Assembly (NCBI GenBank): GCA_013396635.1
Contig: WBMW01005315.1
Location: 1,178,001-1,242,000 of the forward strand
DNA from: Penelope pileata
Lineage: Eukaryota > Chordata > Aves > Galliformes > Cracidae
Direction: 5' to 3'
DNA length: 64,000 nt
Positions within the stretch are counted from its first letter, which is position 1, and every line of letters begins with the position of its first letter. The notes under the pieces are model-generated. The model made no database searches. It was not told the origin of the DNA and was given only the letters and a program-made list of their open reading frames with translations. The position numbers were made by a program, and so were the translations under genes. This document shows positions 39,901 through 50,827 of the stretch, piece after piece.

Positions 39901-42636
39901 ATTGCTATTTTAGTAGCGTGGTAGCATGAGTGATTTAAAGATAATTTGGATATGGACTCTAGGATGAAAAGTTGCCTTTTATGAGGAATTCAATGCTGCT
40001 AGCAACAGAAAAGAGCTTTCATAACAGAAGTTCTGCAGATGGGTACAGAGCATACCACATCCAGTGATAATAACACAGCACACCCTGGGCTTCTGTTACT
40101 CCAGCCCTTTTCAGCCCCTTGTCAGTTAGATTCAGACTTGCTGAGCATGAAGTCACAAGTGAGTCATTTAGCACACCACAATGGTTGACCATGTTAGATG
40201 CTAAGACCATGTCTTAGCATTAATGCTTATAATGTTGAGAACTATTTCATCGTTGTATAAAATGCAACAAATGGAAACACTTCAGAATTCAGAGCAGCTT
40301 TTGTATTTGCCTCTTTTAGACCTGTGGTAATTATATTGCCAGACATTTTTGATCAATGAACTAGCTAAGGTGATCTGCAAAAAGTTTCTGAAATGCAGAC
40401 TAGAGGGATGTACTTAGGAATATCTGAGCACATTCAAGTAATTTTTAACAGAATTGTTAGTGTTTGACTTCATGACCTGTTATCTTTTTCTCACAGATAC
40501 ACTCTTGAGATGATCACAGCAGTACCACATAATGAGAGTGCTTGGAACTATTTAAAAGGGTGAGGCATCCTTTGTGGGGCAAAGAGAATTATCTGTGTAA
40601 GGTGCTTTAAACTATATAACTCGTCATGTCTTGTGCTTAGCTCTTAACTAGAAAGAGCTTGTTGCTATTCATTCTAGAGTTGTGTGCGTGAGCAGGCAGG
40701 CAAAAACCTTTATAGGGGTATGATACCTAACTCCTGTGTAGCTTTCTGCTAAATTTTTGGCCTTCTAGTTCATGTGGAAGCATTGCATGTTTCTTTCATG
40801 CTTTTAAAAACCAGACCTGTAATCTTACTGGCTTCAAGAACATAGGGTAAGGAAAGTAGCAAGCAAGCTCTCAATCTAATTTCTGTTCAGCTGACTTTAC
40901 CAGCTTACCACAACATTAAGCTATACTTTTGCTGTGTTATAACTATGCTTCCTATTTACTGCCTTGCTTGTATTTGCACCCATATTTCAAAACTGATCTC
41001 CAAATAAAGGAGTCATAACCAGACTATAATTCTTCTCATCAGATTTCCCAGTGTTATATTTCAAGTCTATTGACCTTTGTTCCAGGATTCTGCAGGATCG
41101 TGGTCTTTCTAAGTATCCAAATCTGCTAGAGCAACTGTTGAGTTTACAGCCCAGCCACAGTTCGCCCTATCTGATCGCCTTTCTTGTGGATATATATGAA
41201 GATATGCTTGAAAACCAGTGTGAAAACAAGGAAGAAACATTAAATAAGGCATTAGAGGTGCGTTAGAAGAGCTTGGCTTTGCTTTCAGGGATGCCATGTA
41301 TTGCTCTCATGATGTATTTTCAAACAAAATGGGTTTGGTTTTTGTAAACGGAACAGGTCACTTGTTAATCACAGCATCTCTATGAAGAGTTGGACATGAA
41401 AGCTAGATGATCATAAGGGTCTTATTTAATTAACTATAAATAGTAACTAAATTTAGTAACTAGAAGTTAATACATCACTGTAATTTTTGTTCACCAGGTA
41501 GTAAAGGGAGGTTTCTAGTATCACCTTCAGAATAAGGAAAATGTTTGAATAAGTATTTGGGGAACTCCTTACAGTGGTTTGAAGTATAGTTTTAATGAAG
41601 GACACTTTTTTCACTCTTTGGAGTGAACTGGAACTCGGTGTGATTAGAGCTGTAGTTGTAGTTCTTGCCTGTAGTATCTGTGTTCCAACATCGTTCTTTC
41701 TCAGTGACTTTACTTTGTTATATTCCAGGACCAGAGTCTAAATAAGGGTAGTTGTACCTCCCAGTTGATACCATTTCACTAAGTTTGGCTTTTTCATATA
41801 GTCAGACATTGAAGCTGCTATTTCTGCACTCTGATTCACTAACTAAGACGATGTCATTTGTATAATGAGGGAATTGCCAAGAACATTTGTGGGCAGTGTT
41901 CATACTGTACATAATCTACAATCTACTGTACAATCTAATGTTCATATATTTTATACATCATGTCCTGTAAGAAATGTTGACTTATGCCTCAATGCTCATC
42001 CAGTTGAAAATAAAACAAAAATCAGAACATGTACCAGTATAGCATCAGCTCTAACTGGTTGTGAGAGACGGTTAGTAACTTACATGGAGAACATTTTTGG
42101 AACAGTTTGCTGAGATAAAAACCGTCAACAAAATACCTCCTCTTAGTACTGAGCACAGTGTTCCTCTGCTGTTTTGAATCAAGTGATTTACAATCTACTG
42201 TTTCATCAAGAGACAACCAAGCTTGTCAGGGAGTTGCAAGAACATTGTATTGTGCTCTGAGTTGGATAGTCTGGGCTAGTTGGGATAGTCTGGGATTTTT
42301 GTGTACCAACAGGCTGGTTGACTGCCATTTGGAGTGGCATCCATTTGAAGTCACTGGACACCTGCTATAAACTTGTGAATAAAACAGTGTTGCTAAAAAT
42401 TATTTATGAGACTGGCTGACCCATACTGTGATCGTATTTTATAAAGATAATTTGAGATTTCTTCAGTTTTTGGTGTAACACTGCAATGTCTGGATTTTCT
42501 TTCTTAGCTGTGTGAAATCCTGGCTAAAGAAAAAGATACCATCCGGAAGGAATACTGGAGATACATCGGGAGGTCCCTTAAGAACAAGCACAGCTCCAGC
42601 ACTGAACAGAGCACGCTGACAGACAAGCAGCAATAA
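33927..42636 (+). CDS. FNTA: FNTA: farnesyltransferase/geranylgeranyltransferase I alpha subunit
   Basis: Alpha subunit shared by the cytosolic protein farnesyltransferase (with FNTB) and geranylgeranyltransferase I (with PGGT1B), which attach prenyl groups to CaaX proteins such as Ras and Rho. Nine exons were placed; exons 2-9 (946 bp) join in one open frame of about 315 residues ending at TAA 42634-42636, matching the vertebrate protein almost residue for residue. Prenyltransferase alpha repeats with the W-x-x-R pattern are present (TVWHFRR, QVWHHRR, HAWQHRQW, SVWNQRYF, SAWNYLKG). Residues matching human Lys164 and Tyr166 (PKNYQVW, exon 4) and Asn199-Tyr200-His201 (KNYHAW, exon 5) are kept. 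The N-terminus is incomplete because of the gap at 33988-34043. All introns placed use GT-AG. No sign of damage. Confidence 0.97.
33988..34043. other. Assembly gap (56 N)
   Basis: Run of N inside FNTA exon 1 in very GC-rich sequence. The true length may differ from 56. Sequence after it looks intronic. Confidence 0.95.
34178..34263 (+). CDS. FNTA: FNTA exon 2
   Basis: Acceptor gtatttacag, donor agt then gtgagtc. Encodes (R)DRKEWADIEPVPQNDGPN and on to IIYSEK. One base is borrowed from exon 1. Confidence 0.95.
34879..34993 (+). CDS. FNTA: FNTA exon 3
   Basis: Acceptor atctttttag, donor gtatg then gtgagtg. Encodes FRDVYDYFRAVLQRDERSER through NAANYTV, the start of the first alpha-repeat. Confidence 0.97.
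35768..35872 (+). CDS. FNTA: FNTA exon 4
   Basis: Acceptor ttttgtacag, donor caagtctg then gtaaat. Encodes WHFRRVLLQSLGKDLYEELK through QPKNYQV. Contains the Lys and Tyr that correspond to human Lys164 and Tyr166. Confidence 0.97.
36250..38400 (-). mobile_element. Long antisense CR1 LINE in FNTA intron 4
   Basis: Begins with a degenerate CR1 3' end and continues into ORF2. Minus-strand frames show decayed reverse-transcriptase pieces, for example STPQGQYWVQVL and NNLDEGVEC at 37480-37560, and NLMGFSKEKV at about 37345, which match the PQGSVLGP, NDLDEG and NLMKFNKGKC stretches of CR1. It continues to about 38400 with sequence typical of avian CR1-related repeats. Frameshifts and stops make it inactive. 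The segment 36325-37139 is doubled (separate entry). Borders are approximate. Confidence 0.8.
36325..37139. repeat. Exact 407-bp tandem duplication around a single N
   Basis: 36325-36731 and 36733-37139 read the same throughout, and both frames through them translate identically. The only base between them is N at 36732. Perfect identity in an otherwise diverged old CR1, with an N at the join, points to a misjoined contig overlap and not a biological duplication. Confidence 0.9.
38780..38906 (+). CDS. FNTA: FNTA exon 5
   Basis: Acceptor cttcttcatcag, donor attcag then gtatag. Encodes HHRRVLVEWLQDPSQELEF through WQHRQWVIQ. Contains the Asn-Tyr-His of the active-site region. Confidence 0.97.
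39320..39468 (+). CDS. FNTA: FNTA exon 6
   Basis: Acceptor ctttctatag, donor gaagtcca then gttagt. Encodes EFKLWDNELEYVDQLLREDV through NTTGYDDPAVLDREV. The last Gln codon is split: ca here, a in exon 7. Confidence 0.97.
40497..40559 (+). CDS. FNTA: FNTA exon 7
   Basis: Short 63-bp exon. Acceptor tttttctcacag, donor ttaaaagg then gtgagg. Encodes YTLEMITAVPHNESAWNYLK. The mammalian protein has Lys-Leu where this reads Thr-Ala. Confidence 0.96.
41086..41257 (+). CDS. FNTA: FNTA exon 8
   Basis: Acceptor acctttgttccag, donor ttagag then gtgcgt. Encodes GILQDRGLSKYPNLLEQLLS through LIAFLVDIYEDMLENQCENK. The longest exon, close to identical to mammals. Confidence 0.97.
42508..42636 (+). CDS. FNTA: FNTA exon 9 (C-terminus)
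   Basis: Acceptor tttctttcttag. Encodes LCEILAKEKDTIRKEYWRYI then a less conserved Ser/Thr-rich tail ending TDKQQ and TAA. Confidence 0.97.
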   Translation: MCEILAKEKDTIRKEYWRYIGRSLKNKHSSSTEQSTLTDKQQ

Positions 42637-43135
42637 CTGAACTTGGAAGAAATAATGTTAAACTCTCACGCTGATGTAGAAGAGTACTCAGTAGGGGACA
42701 TCAACTATTGTGAAATGCACTGTATTGCTGCAATAGAAGAGGAGTGTGTAGTCTCGTGGGTTGCTGCTGCTATTTGCGATGGCTCTAGATGCAGAAAAAA
42801 GAGAATTAAGGCTTAATAATTTAAATGTACCAAATACAGAATTAATTTCCTAATAATAAATACATAAAGCTATACATACTATTTATAAAGAACTAAGCCA
42901 ATTTCTCACACCTGCACTTATCTACTTGGTATTCCTAACAATCATGTCAGATGCTGCAGTAATGACTGCAAGTAGTGGTAGGCACAGAGGATATAAAGTA
43001 ACCTACTTCAGATAAGTGCAAGTAGGTGCTGCAGTTGTTGCCTTACGTGGGAGCAGCTATGCAACACTGGCAGCTTGTGCTATTGTATGCAACTAATGCC
43101 AACTGTCATTTTGTAATAAAAACAGTTAAACCATT
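42637..43135 (+). terminator. FNTA: FNTA 3' UTR with poly(A) signals
   Basis: AATAAA at 42855-42860 and a stronger candidate at 43115-43120 near the end of the T-rich-free region; the second is followed by a T-rich stretch (43154-43165) as expected downstream of a cleavage site. The UTR contains an 11-bp inverted repeat (42913-42923 with 43010-43020). The end coordinate is estimated. Confidence 0.7.
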
Positions 43136-43259
43136 TGTCTGAAATTTTTAGTGTTTTTTTTTTTTAATCTTTGGATGTGCATAGTCTATTCTTCCCTGAT
43201 GCTAATTGAGGTGAGAATAGAATATCCCCTTTAGTACTTCGGAATATTGCATTGATGTG

Positions 43260-43653
43260 TTTATTTTTTGCACTGGTGTATTCTTGTCCCAGTAATTGTC
43301 AGTACACTGGATGTTTTCAAGGTAGCCATGAATTCATACCTGCACAATGAAGAAGAACGCTTTGAAGATTCTATAAAATTTGCTTAGTTTTTCTCGGAAT
43401 TCTGTTCAGACAACTGAAAATCTGACTGATTGTTTTTCACCCTTTATGACTTCAGATATTCTGATTACAGATCAGAAGTGATCATAACTAACTGGTTATG
43501 CTACATATCTTCACTCAGCTTGAAGGGAAGGAACACTTTTATTGGGGACCTGTCTGCATTAAATGCCACAATGTTGTTGCACCTGTAAGCTTTTTGTGTC
43601 ACCATGCATTCAGCTAAATACTTTTCCTCCCACTTATGAAAGATACAAGGTAC
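43260..43653 (-). CDS. Candidate terminal exon of a minus-strand gene converging on FNTA
   Basis: On the minus strand, an acceptor (gttttgtattgcag) is followed at 43653 by 50 open codons to a stop at 43501. The peptide (FHKWEEKYLAECMVTQ, then NIVAFNADRSPIKVFLPFK) looks protein-like but I do not recognise it. An AATAAA lies at 43265-43260. If real, this gene ends tail to tail with FNTA with about 120 bp between poly(A) sites. No upstream exon was linked, so a chance frame is possible. Confidence 0.28.
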
Positions 43654-44267
43654 CTGCAATACAAAACTGCAAAGAGTGTGTATATCTGTACAAGAAGCCT
43701 GCTGTACCTGCTCTATTTTCAGTAAATAACTTGTGAACTTTATTCTTAGCTTGTCTGATATGAAATAGTTTCTTGCAAGCGATCGTAGGGGGAACAAATA
43801 AATAATAGTATTTATTCCATGGTATGAACAGTCTTCCTGATACTAGATGTTAAAAGCTGCTGCTATAATTAAATGGTAGTGAAGATTGTTTCAAAAACTT
43901 AAAATATGTTAATTCTATGCATTCTTCAGAATTAAAGCAACTCACAGGGAACTGAATTAATTATCTACTGTGTAATTAATGTATACAAGCTATCTACTAC
44001 TATTAATGTTTTTGCCACTTTCCCAGCAGTAAAGAAAGCATTTTTTTAGTGAAAAATGAATGTTTAAAATGGACACGAACTTCAAACTTTCAGAGATTTG
44101 TTATCTGGTGTATTTTTTACCACAGCTGAATTTCCATCACAGAACAAAGCATGTGTTTCTACCCAGGTAGATTATTCTTAATTGAAACTATGCTAAGTCT
44201 GGAGTACTTCTCAGGCAGGAGTATGTCCAAGGTCTTCAGGGCAAAGTGATGTATTTGCCATTACCAG

Positions 44268-44471
44268 TAAAGAAAGCTCACAGAGGTGCAACACAGAGGT
44301 GCAACCCTTGGAATAAACATCATCAAAGAGGAAACAGAGAAGTGGCTTTGCCTCTGCATATGATGCTACCAAGTTCCCATATCTTTTATAAACAGTTTGA
44401 TAACAGTAAGGTAGAAGATTCTTTGCAGACACAAGCATCAACTTCAAACAAAGTAATTCATCCAAGGAAAG
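44268..44471 (+). CDS. Candidate internal exon of an unrecognised plus-strand gene
   Basis: 204 bp between acceptor gtatttgccattaccag and donor aggaaag then gtgagg, symmetric in phase, open throughout. The peptide is hydrophilic (KKAHRGATQRCN, LPLHMMLPSSHIFYKQF). A 13-bp perfect tandem duplication (44279-44291, 44292-44304) lies in it; 13 is not a multiple of three, so that duplication would change the frame. The minus strand is also open here, which weakens the call. Confidence 0.3.
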
Positions 44472-44955
44472 GTGAGGAACTGTGTCTGTTGGGACAGTAT
44501 TTCTGCGTGCGAGCTCTTAGTCTCTTACATCTGAGGAAAGAGCTTAGGCGTAGCCATTAGCGTGCTTCTGTGTCAAGTACAGGGGGATGCTCTGACAGGT
44601 CTCTTAGACTTTTTATGGTTTGATAACTTCGAGCTTGAAAAGATGTCTAGAAGTATTCAGTAAGGAGTCATTATCTGCTGACAAGGTTAATGGGGTTTTA
44701 TACTAATTACACAAGTATAGCAATACTTCAAAAGATAATACCTCTTCTCCAAGAGCTAATTTTGCCAAAAGAATAATAATCAGATATTCACTCTGGAAAT
44801 GTACCATAACAGCAAAAAACTCTCAGCTCATGTAAAAAATGTGACCAAGCAAATCATGCAAGTACTAAGAAAGAATCCTGTTGGAGTCCGCCTATAAAAA
44901 AATATAAAGTCATTTTTATTTTTCCTTTTCAATGTTTGTGTTTACTCTTACTCAG

Positions 44956-45420
44956 ATTGCAAGGCAGCTCCAAAATTCTCTCGAAGAGACACTTCAGTTC
45001 TGTGGCAGCCAACCACAGTCAGAAATTCTGAGCTGTCAACACTGTGAAAATGACAGGCTGCCCAGCCAGTTTGCAACTGCAGCTACCAGACCTTTAATTT
45101 TAAAAATGCCTGAGCCAGAATCTTTCTCATCAAAGAGGAAGCTTGACAAGATGTATGAGCTACAGAAAGCAGCACCTTGCAGTAGGTTAGATGACTAACC
45201 TGCAGGCATTGCTGCTAACTGCTGTGTCCTAAGGGTTCATCTGTGCAAGAAAACTTACTGTTATTGATTGTGTGTAGTGATATGACTCTTGTGTGCAATG
45301 TAACTTACTGAGGAGCTGTGTCTGAATGGAAAACTATCTGTACCACTGTCCTTTGTAAATCTGTGTAACTGGAACATCAAATGGAATATGGAGGATTAAT
45401 AAAGCTTGTGAAACAATTTC
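44956..45420 (+). CDS. Candidate last exon with poly(A) signal, unrecognised gene
   Basis: A very strong acceptor (ttgtgtttactcttactcag) at 44955 is followed by an 81-codon open frame to TAA/TGA near 45198 (IARQLQNSLEETLQFCG, then SSKRKLDKMYELQKAA) and an AATAAA at 45398-45403. The upstream exon at 44268-44471 would join in another frame, giving KAAPKFSRRDTSVLWQP and a stop after 30 codons. Which frame is used, if any, is open. Not recognised. Confidence 0.35.
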
Positions 45421-46779
45421 CTTTGCCTGCTCTCATCAGAGGCTGGTGTTATTGCCTTGGTCTAGCAAGACCAAAAGAGAAAGAATACTAACACCTTGAG
45501 CCACATATCTCAGATATTCTCACGGATGCAGCATGGTGGGTGCAATACAATGAAAAATGTTCCTCAGCTGAGTTCATGCCTTCTGCAGGTGTTGGTGTTG
45601 TGGGATAAGGCTTTGCTGCTTCCATTTTAAGTCTCTGGTTTGGTTGGTGACTACCCCTGTGACTTTTGGGGTGGCAGCAAGTTTCCCTAGCACATCTTCA
45701 GTTTATTGTAGCTTGATTTGTAGAACTTGGTAAGATAATGTTTGGCTGAGATTTGTTGATCCTGTTTATGTGGTAGTACAGCTTTTTACTTTTAGTCCAG
45801 AGGTGTCGAATATCCTGCAGTACATCTCTATTAAGTGCCTCATGCTGAAAACATCCCATCTCCCTGTAAGGCTGTCCTGGCAGACTTCTGGTACAACACA
45901 GTGAAGGGTACAAAGAGTGTAAAATTGCATTAGGGGGTATCATCTCTATTACTTTTGTCCTGTAACAGGTCCTTTTTCGGAATCCTGGCAGTCTGGACTG
46001 GTCTATATAATTCTGGCCATGAATAACATTGCCACTTCAAAGTACTCTGTGTATGTTTAGATGAGTACACTCTGAATAGAGGTCTTCTAAGGCAGATGAA
46101 CAGTGAATGAAATCTCTGAAGCAGAGAACAGAAATCTATAAAGTAGACAACCATCTGCTGGTCTCCACAACAGCTTCTCTAATGCTGAAGTGCTCGAATA
46201 GGGGTGGTCTGTTCCTAGCAGAAGTCATAGCATAAAACTGGCAGGGCCATATTCTCTATTCATCTCCTCTGTATTCTTCATATCCTTTTATCTTAATGCA
46301 TAAATTGACTCAAGAACATGCATCCTTCAGATACAAGACATTTTGAAAATTGGAAGTCTATTCCTGGACTGGAAATGATGCTGTTAATACTGCTGGGAGA
46401 GGAACACTTCAACAAGTTCTGTGTCTCCTTGCTCCAGAAACAAACAAAAGAAACAAAATCATTATAATATTGTATTTAAAAATGCATGTAACAAGGATGC
46501 ATGTAGATAGAATTAGGATTCTGTGTACTTGGTATGAAGAGCTAATAGAAGTTTTACCAGATTTTGAGCGCCTTAGGATGTCTAGATATAGATGTAAGTC
46601 GTCCTATGCAAACTCCTTAGTGCTGAGACTCTCTGCACTCCACTACGTGTCACCCATCACTGTTGCTCAGGAGGCCATGTAAGTGGAAGCATAAGCATAC
46701 ATCAGATTTTATCTTTGGGAAATCAAAATCTGCTGTATCATTTTTTCCTCTGGTGTGCACCTAAGAAAGTGTAAGTTTG

Positions 46780-46796
46780 GTCGCTAGATGGCAGTG
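46780..46796 (+). promoter_or_regulatory. CTCF-like motif
   Basis: tcgctagatggcag fits the CTCF core CCASYAGRKGGCRS at 12 of 14 positions by eye. It lies about 125 bp before a first-exon-like signal. Binding is not shown by sequence alone. Confidence 0.45.
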
Positions 46797-46809
46797 TAAA
46801 ATTCACTCT

Positions 46810-46925
46810 GAGTTCACGGATGCTGGAGGCGCGCAGGCAGAAGAGGTGTAAGGAGGGTGGCTCTTCCCCCGTGCAACCCAACTAATTTTACACCTGCTAA
46901 TTGAGCATGGAAGAGCAGCTGCTGG
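46810..46925 (+). other. First-exon-like segment with ATG and donor
   Basis: A short patch with higher GC (ggaggcgcgcaggcag) is followed by ATG at 46907 and the frame M-E-E-Q-L-L, ending in ctgctgg then gtaagtc, a consensus donor. It could be the 5' exon of a plus-strand gene. No second exon was identified. Confidence 0.25.
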
Positions 46926-49900
46926 GTAAGTCAATATATAGCACCAACGGAGAGCTCAAGCACAAGTACTCTGGCAAAGTTTATGTGGTTATCTTCAGTA
47001 AAAACTGGTGGTGTTAATTGGAGACCAATTTTTAGTTAATTGAAATGATGGAGAGGATCACTTTGCTGCCTCTGACAGTGGACAGCTGATACCAGATTTG
47101 GACTCTGTTGACTCTAGTGTTCTAAAATAACTGGGTGACTAAATCCTTCTGCTCAGAGGTTGGGTTTTGTGGTCTCCTTTTGGAGACATGCCCCCAGACA
47201 GTGTCCCATATTCATGTACCATCAAAAGCTGAGAAGTTTCAGGGCCCTAAAACCAGTCTTGGTGTGGTGAGGTTCTTTAGTCCCTCCATCAGAGACAGCT
47301 GGGCATTGCCAGCTGCTTTTGTGGATAGTGACTGAAGGCCAAGAGGATTTATCCTTGCTTCTTGCAAGTCAGAGGAGGCCTTGGGGCTGTTGAAGAAATC
47401 GGGTGGGCTGTTGCAGGTCTAACAGTGTTTTACACAAAGGATGAGATGCCATGTAGGATGTTAACAAGCCAGCTGGAGCATGCAGGGCTACACAGGGGCA
47501 GATGCCTCCAATGTGTGTTTGCACTGATTTGATAGGACCCACTACAGTGTCCACGCCAATTCCAGACAGCACAAAGCCAGGTCTGGTGCCTCTGCCCTTA
47601 TTTGAAACAGGCAGGGTGGCAGGTGAAATGCTGCCATATCAACACTGCTTGTGAGCAGGGATCTCACCATGCAAAGAGGTATTGCTGTGTCCAGACATCC
47701 CATTCGTCTGGTTTGGGGTCCCGTTGTATAGGTACATTTAGTCAAGTACTTCGCTGTAGTCCTGGTGTGTCCTGTCTGCTGCACAAGCCATCTCCCCAGC
47801 AGACTCAAGAGCAGCCCAACAAATGCTTGGCCTGCTACCAAGAAGCTTTAGAAGGTGGAGGAGAAAAGGAAAAGAGGGCTGCGTTTGTACTGCCAATGAG
47901 CATCCTCCTTCCTCTGCTTCTGCCAAAGCCTGTCACAGAACAGGAAGGAGGCAGATAGACAGCCTTCTTCTCTTTCAGAGCCAAGGTGCTTACATACACC
48001 TGTCCCTGCTTTAGGGACAGCTGCACCATGAAGGCGAGGTTTGTTCATGGTGTTACCAGAGGACAGTGAGAATACGCTGTTTCTGTACATCACAGCAAGT
48101 GCTGCTCAGTGGCTCTCCTAACTGCTTCTTGCACTGACAGTTTCTCTACTGCAAATTGAGCCAAAATGACCATTTGTGGGTACCAGCCTGCAGCCCAGGT
48201 GCACAGTAGGTGTGGAGGGCTCTCAGGAATGTGCTTTCTGCAGCCACTTGCCAGCCCTCTTCTGACAGGTGAGTGGCAGTGCCAGCCACCTTCCTCAGTC
48301 ATTTTTAGAGGTCTGGTCCATGGAGGCTGAGCCTTACTAAAAGCTGCAGTAAGTGGAGAGAGTGTTCAGTGTTTTAAATGGGCAAATGAAAACTGCAAAC
48401 ATCCATTTTTAAAAACACATCTTCAAATGACAGTGTTGATCATTCTTTAGCTGAAAAATGAAAAAATTGTAAATCTAAGCCTGTAAATCAGAAAAGTGAT
48501 TGGCTTCCGACACTCAGAGGGCGAATGAATGAGAGAAACTTGTTTTCGGTAAGATCTCATTTTTTATTAGAAGGAGATGGCTGGACAAAGCCCCAAAAGC
48601 TGGGTGTAAATTCTGTTTGTCACTAGTGGTCTCCCAGACACAGCTAAGTCTCTCATAGCTGAAATTTTCTCATATCCTTGCAGAAGGGAGATGAAGATGA
48701 GGGATGACTGGGTCTGGGGCAATCCGGAATTGCTACTCATGCATCACTAATGACAGCTAAAAATATTACAGCAGATGATTTCAGCAGAGCCGCCTGCTGC
48801 AGAGCCAGACAGAGCTGCCTAACACACCCAGCAGCTCTGTGTGTTTGCAGTGAGAGCAGTGCTCTCCCTCCAGGTTAGGCTGCATTGCATTTCTCATTTC
48901 TTTTCCTAATTGGTAATACATTTGTGGCTCTCCATCATCTGAGCTATTCAGGCTTAAATTTATAGGCAGAAATGAGGAAGGGAAATATGGGGTATAACCT
49001 ATTCCACTGCAGGATTGCTATTCAGAACCCATGGCCAGGGCATGAGCCCCAGGCTTTATACCCCACGCTGGCAGCTTTCTAATGTCACTTTCTAGCAGGG
49101 GACTATATGCCTTTTGGCTTTTGAAAACACATGGTCCATATGTCTTCCTATATTAGGAAATACTTGGTGTACACTCAGAGAAGCCCCCCATCCCAGCAAA
49201 TACCAGCAGTCTCTTTGTCATCATCTTTGTGTTCTTTGCTCCTAAAGTCCATGCCTGCATAGCACATTCAGGCAGTGCATGGCCGTGGTCTTCTGTCCTA
49301 AGCCAGGCTCTGCTCAGCCTGGGTAATGCTGGAGGTGATGACATTTTATTGTCACTCCTAGAAGACTTCCTTGCTCATGGAAAATGGAAAAACCTGGCCA
49401 TTATGGCCTCCAGCAGCCCCACGGTCCTGTTGCCAGTTTTGTAGCTTGGGGTGCACAGCTCCACTGCAATCACAGCATCCTACCTGCCTGATGGTCACAG
49501 CAGGTGAGTTGAGCAGTCTGAGTATAAGGCAGCAGCTGGCTTAAATCTTACTGGAAAATAGATGTATAGATCTGAAGATTAACCATTATCCTTTGCAAGG
49601 AGCAGCTTGTCTCCAGGATCAAATAGCATCCACCACAAGAAAAGCTGCAGAGCAAAACTCAAAATCTTCAGAGAGTGTCAATCGCTGATTTGGGCTCCTA
49701 GGGAACCTGCCCTGGTGTGGGCATTGTGATGAAAGAGGTGGAGGACAGCAGAAAAGAAAAGGGCAGAAAAAAGAGCAGAGAGCCATAAAATCCTAGCTGA
49801 CAGCCAGAAGCAGTATTGTAGCATTGCCCTGAGAAACAAGTGCACAGAATGTATCTGAGAATTAGAGGAAGAACTGCTCCTAACAATGAGCAGATGTTGT

Positions 49901-50530
49901 TTTATTTGCTTCCGCCTGCTCGCAGAAACGGCTTTGTAAGCAGACAGGATACATAGCTGTTACCTCCTCCTTGCTAGAACAGTGCTTGAGACCTTGCCTC
50001 TGATTCATTCACATGGAATGGAGTAAAAGCAGCAACATTCGTGGTTATCAAGTAGTTGAATATTGGTCAGTTCAGTCGTAAGCTCCAAAGCAACTCTGAG
50101 AAATGATAAATCCCTTTTTCTTTGTCTTCTTCTGATAGAGAGCAAGGCTGGAATTCAGAGAATTTTTAAGAGCTCTTTCTATTTCTTCATACGTTGTGGC
50201 TTTAGGTCCCATAAGAACAGCCTGCCTGCTGGAACCACACCAGTACACGGGACTGCTATGTGACCAGTTAGAAATATTTTTGTAAGAGGATGGAATGATT
50301 TGATGAATTTTCCGTGTTTATTGAATTTTAAGTGTTCATTTTTGCTCAGATTCTTCATGAAACATCAGCCAGAAAAGTAGGAGTGAAAGAGTTGTGAAGT
50401 AGCTGTGTCACTTTTAGCTTTATATCAACTTCCTGTATCTTAACCAGCATCCGAAACTGACTGATGAAGAAAGCTCTCAGTGGTGAAGGATAGGCCTGGG
50501 ATAGCCTCTGAATGCTGACTCCAAAGCAGC

Positions 50531-50827
50531 ATGGCCTGGAACAGCAAGGAGAATGGCAAGAGCGTTGCTGGCTTTGACGAAATCAGGGTACATTTGCTGG
50601 TACAAGAAGAGCAACACCGAGCTAGAATTCTGCACAACGCCTGCATGCTTATGTCTGACTGTGCGCAAGTGCTGATCAGCTTAACTTCCACACGACATCT
50701 GTCTGGCTTCCAAAGAGATTTTGGGAACACACATCTGTTACAGATGGGCTGGGGAGAAGGCAGCAGTTTCAGGGTACATGTAAGTGAGTATGGGGAGGCC
50801 ACTGCTCAGGAAGGACGGCAGAGATGA
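50531..50827 (+). CDS. Unrecognised 98-codon open frame, doubtful
   Basis: ATG in a good context (A at -3, G at +4). The start reads MAWNSKENGKSVAGFDEIRV and is hydrophilic with a helical middle (LLVQEEQHRARILHNACM). The opposite strand is open over 120 codons too. No promoter, splice or poly(A) evidence supports it. Confidence 0.15.
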   Translation: MAWNSKENGKSVAGFDEIRVHLLVQEEQHRARILHNACMLMSDCAQVLISLTSTRHLSGFQRDFGNTHLLQMGWGEGSSFRVHVSEYGEATAQEGRQR

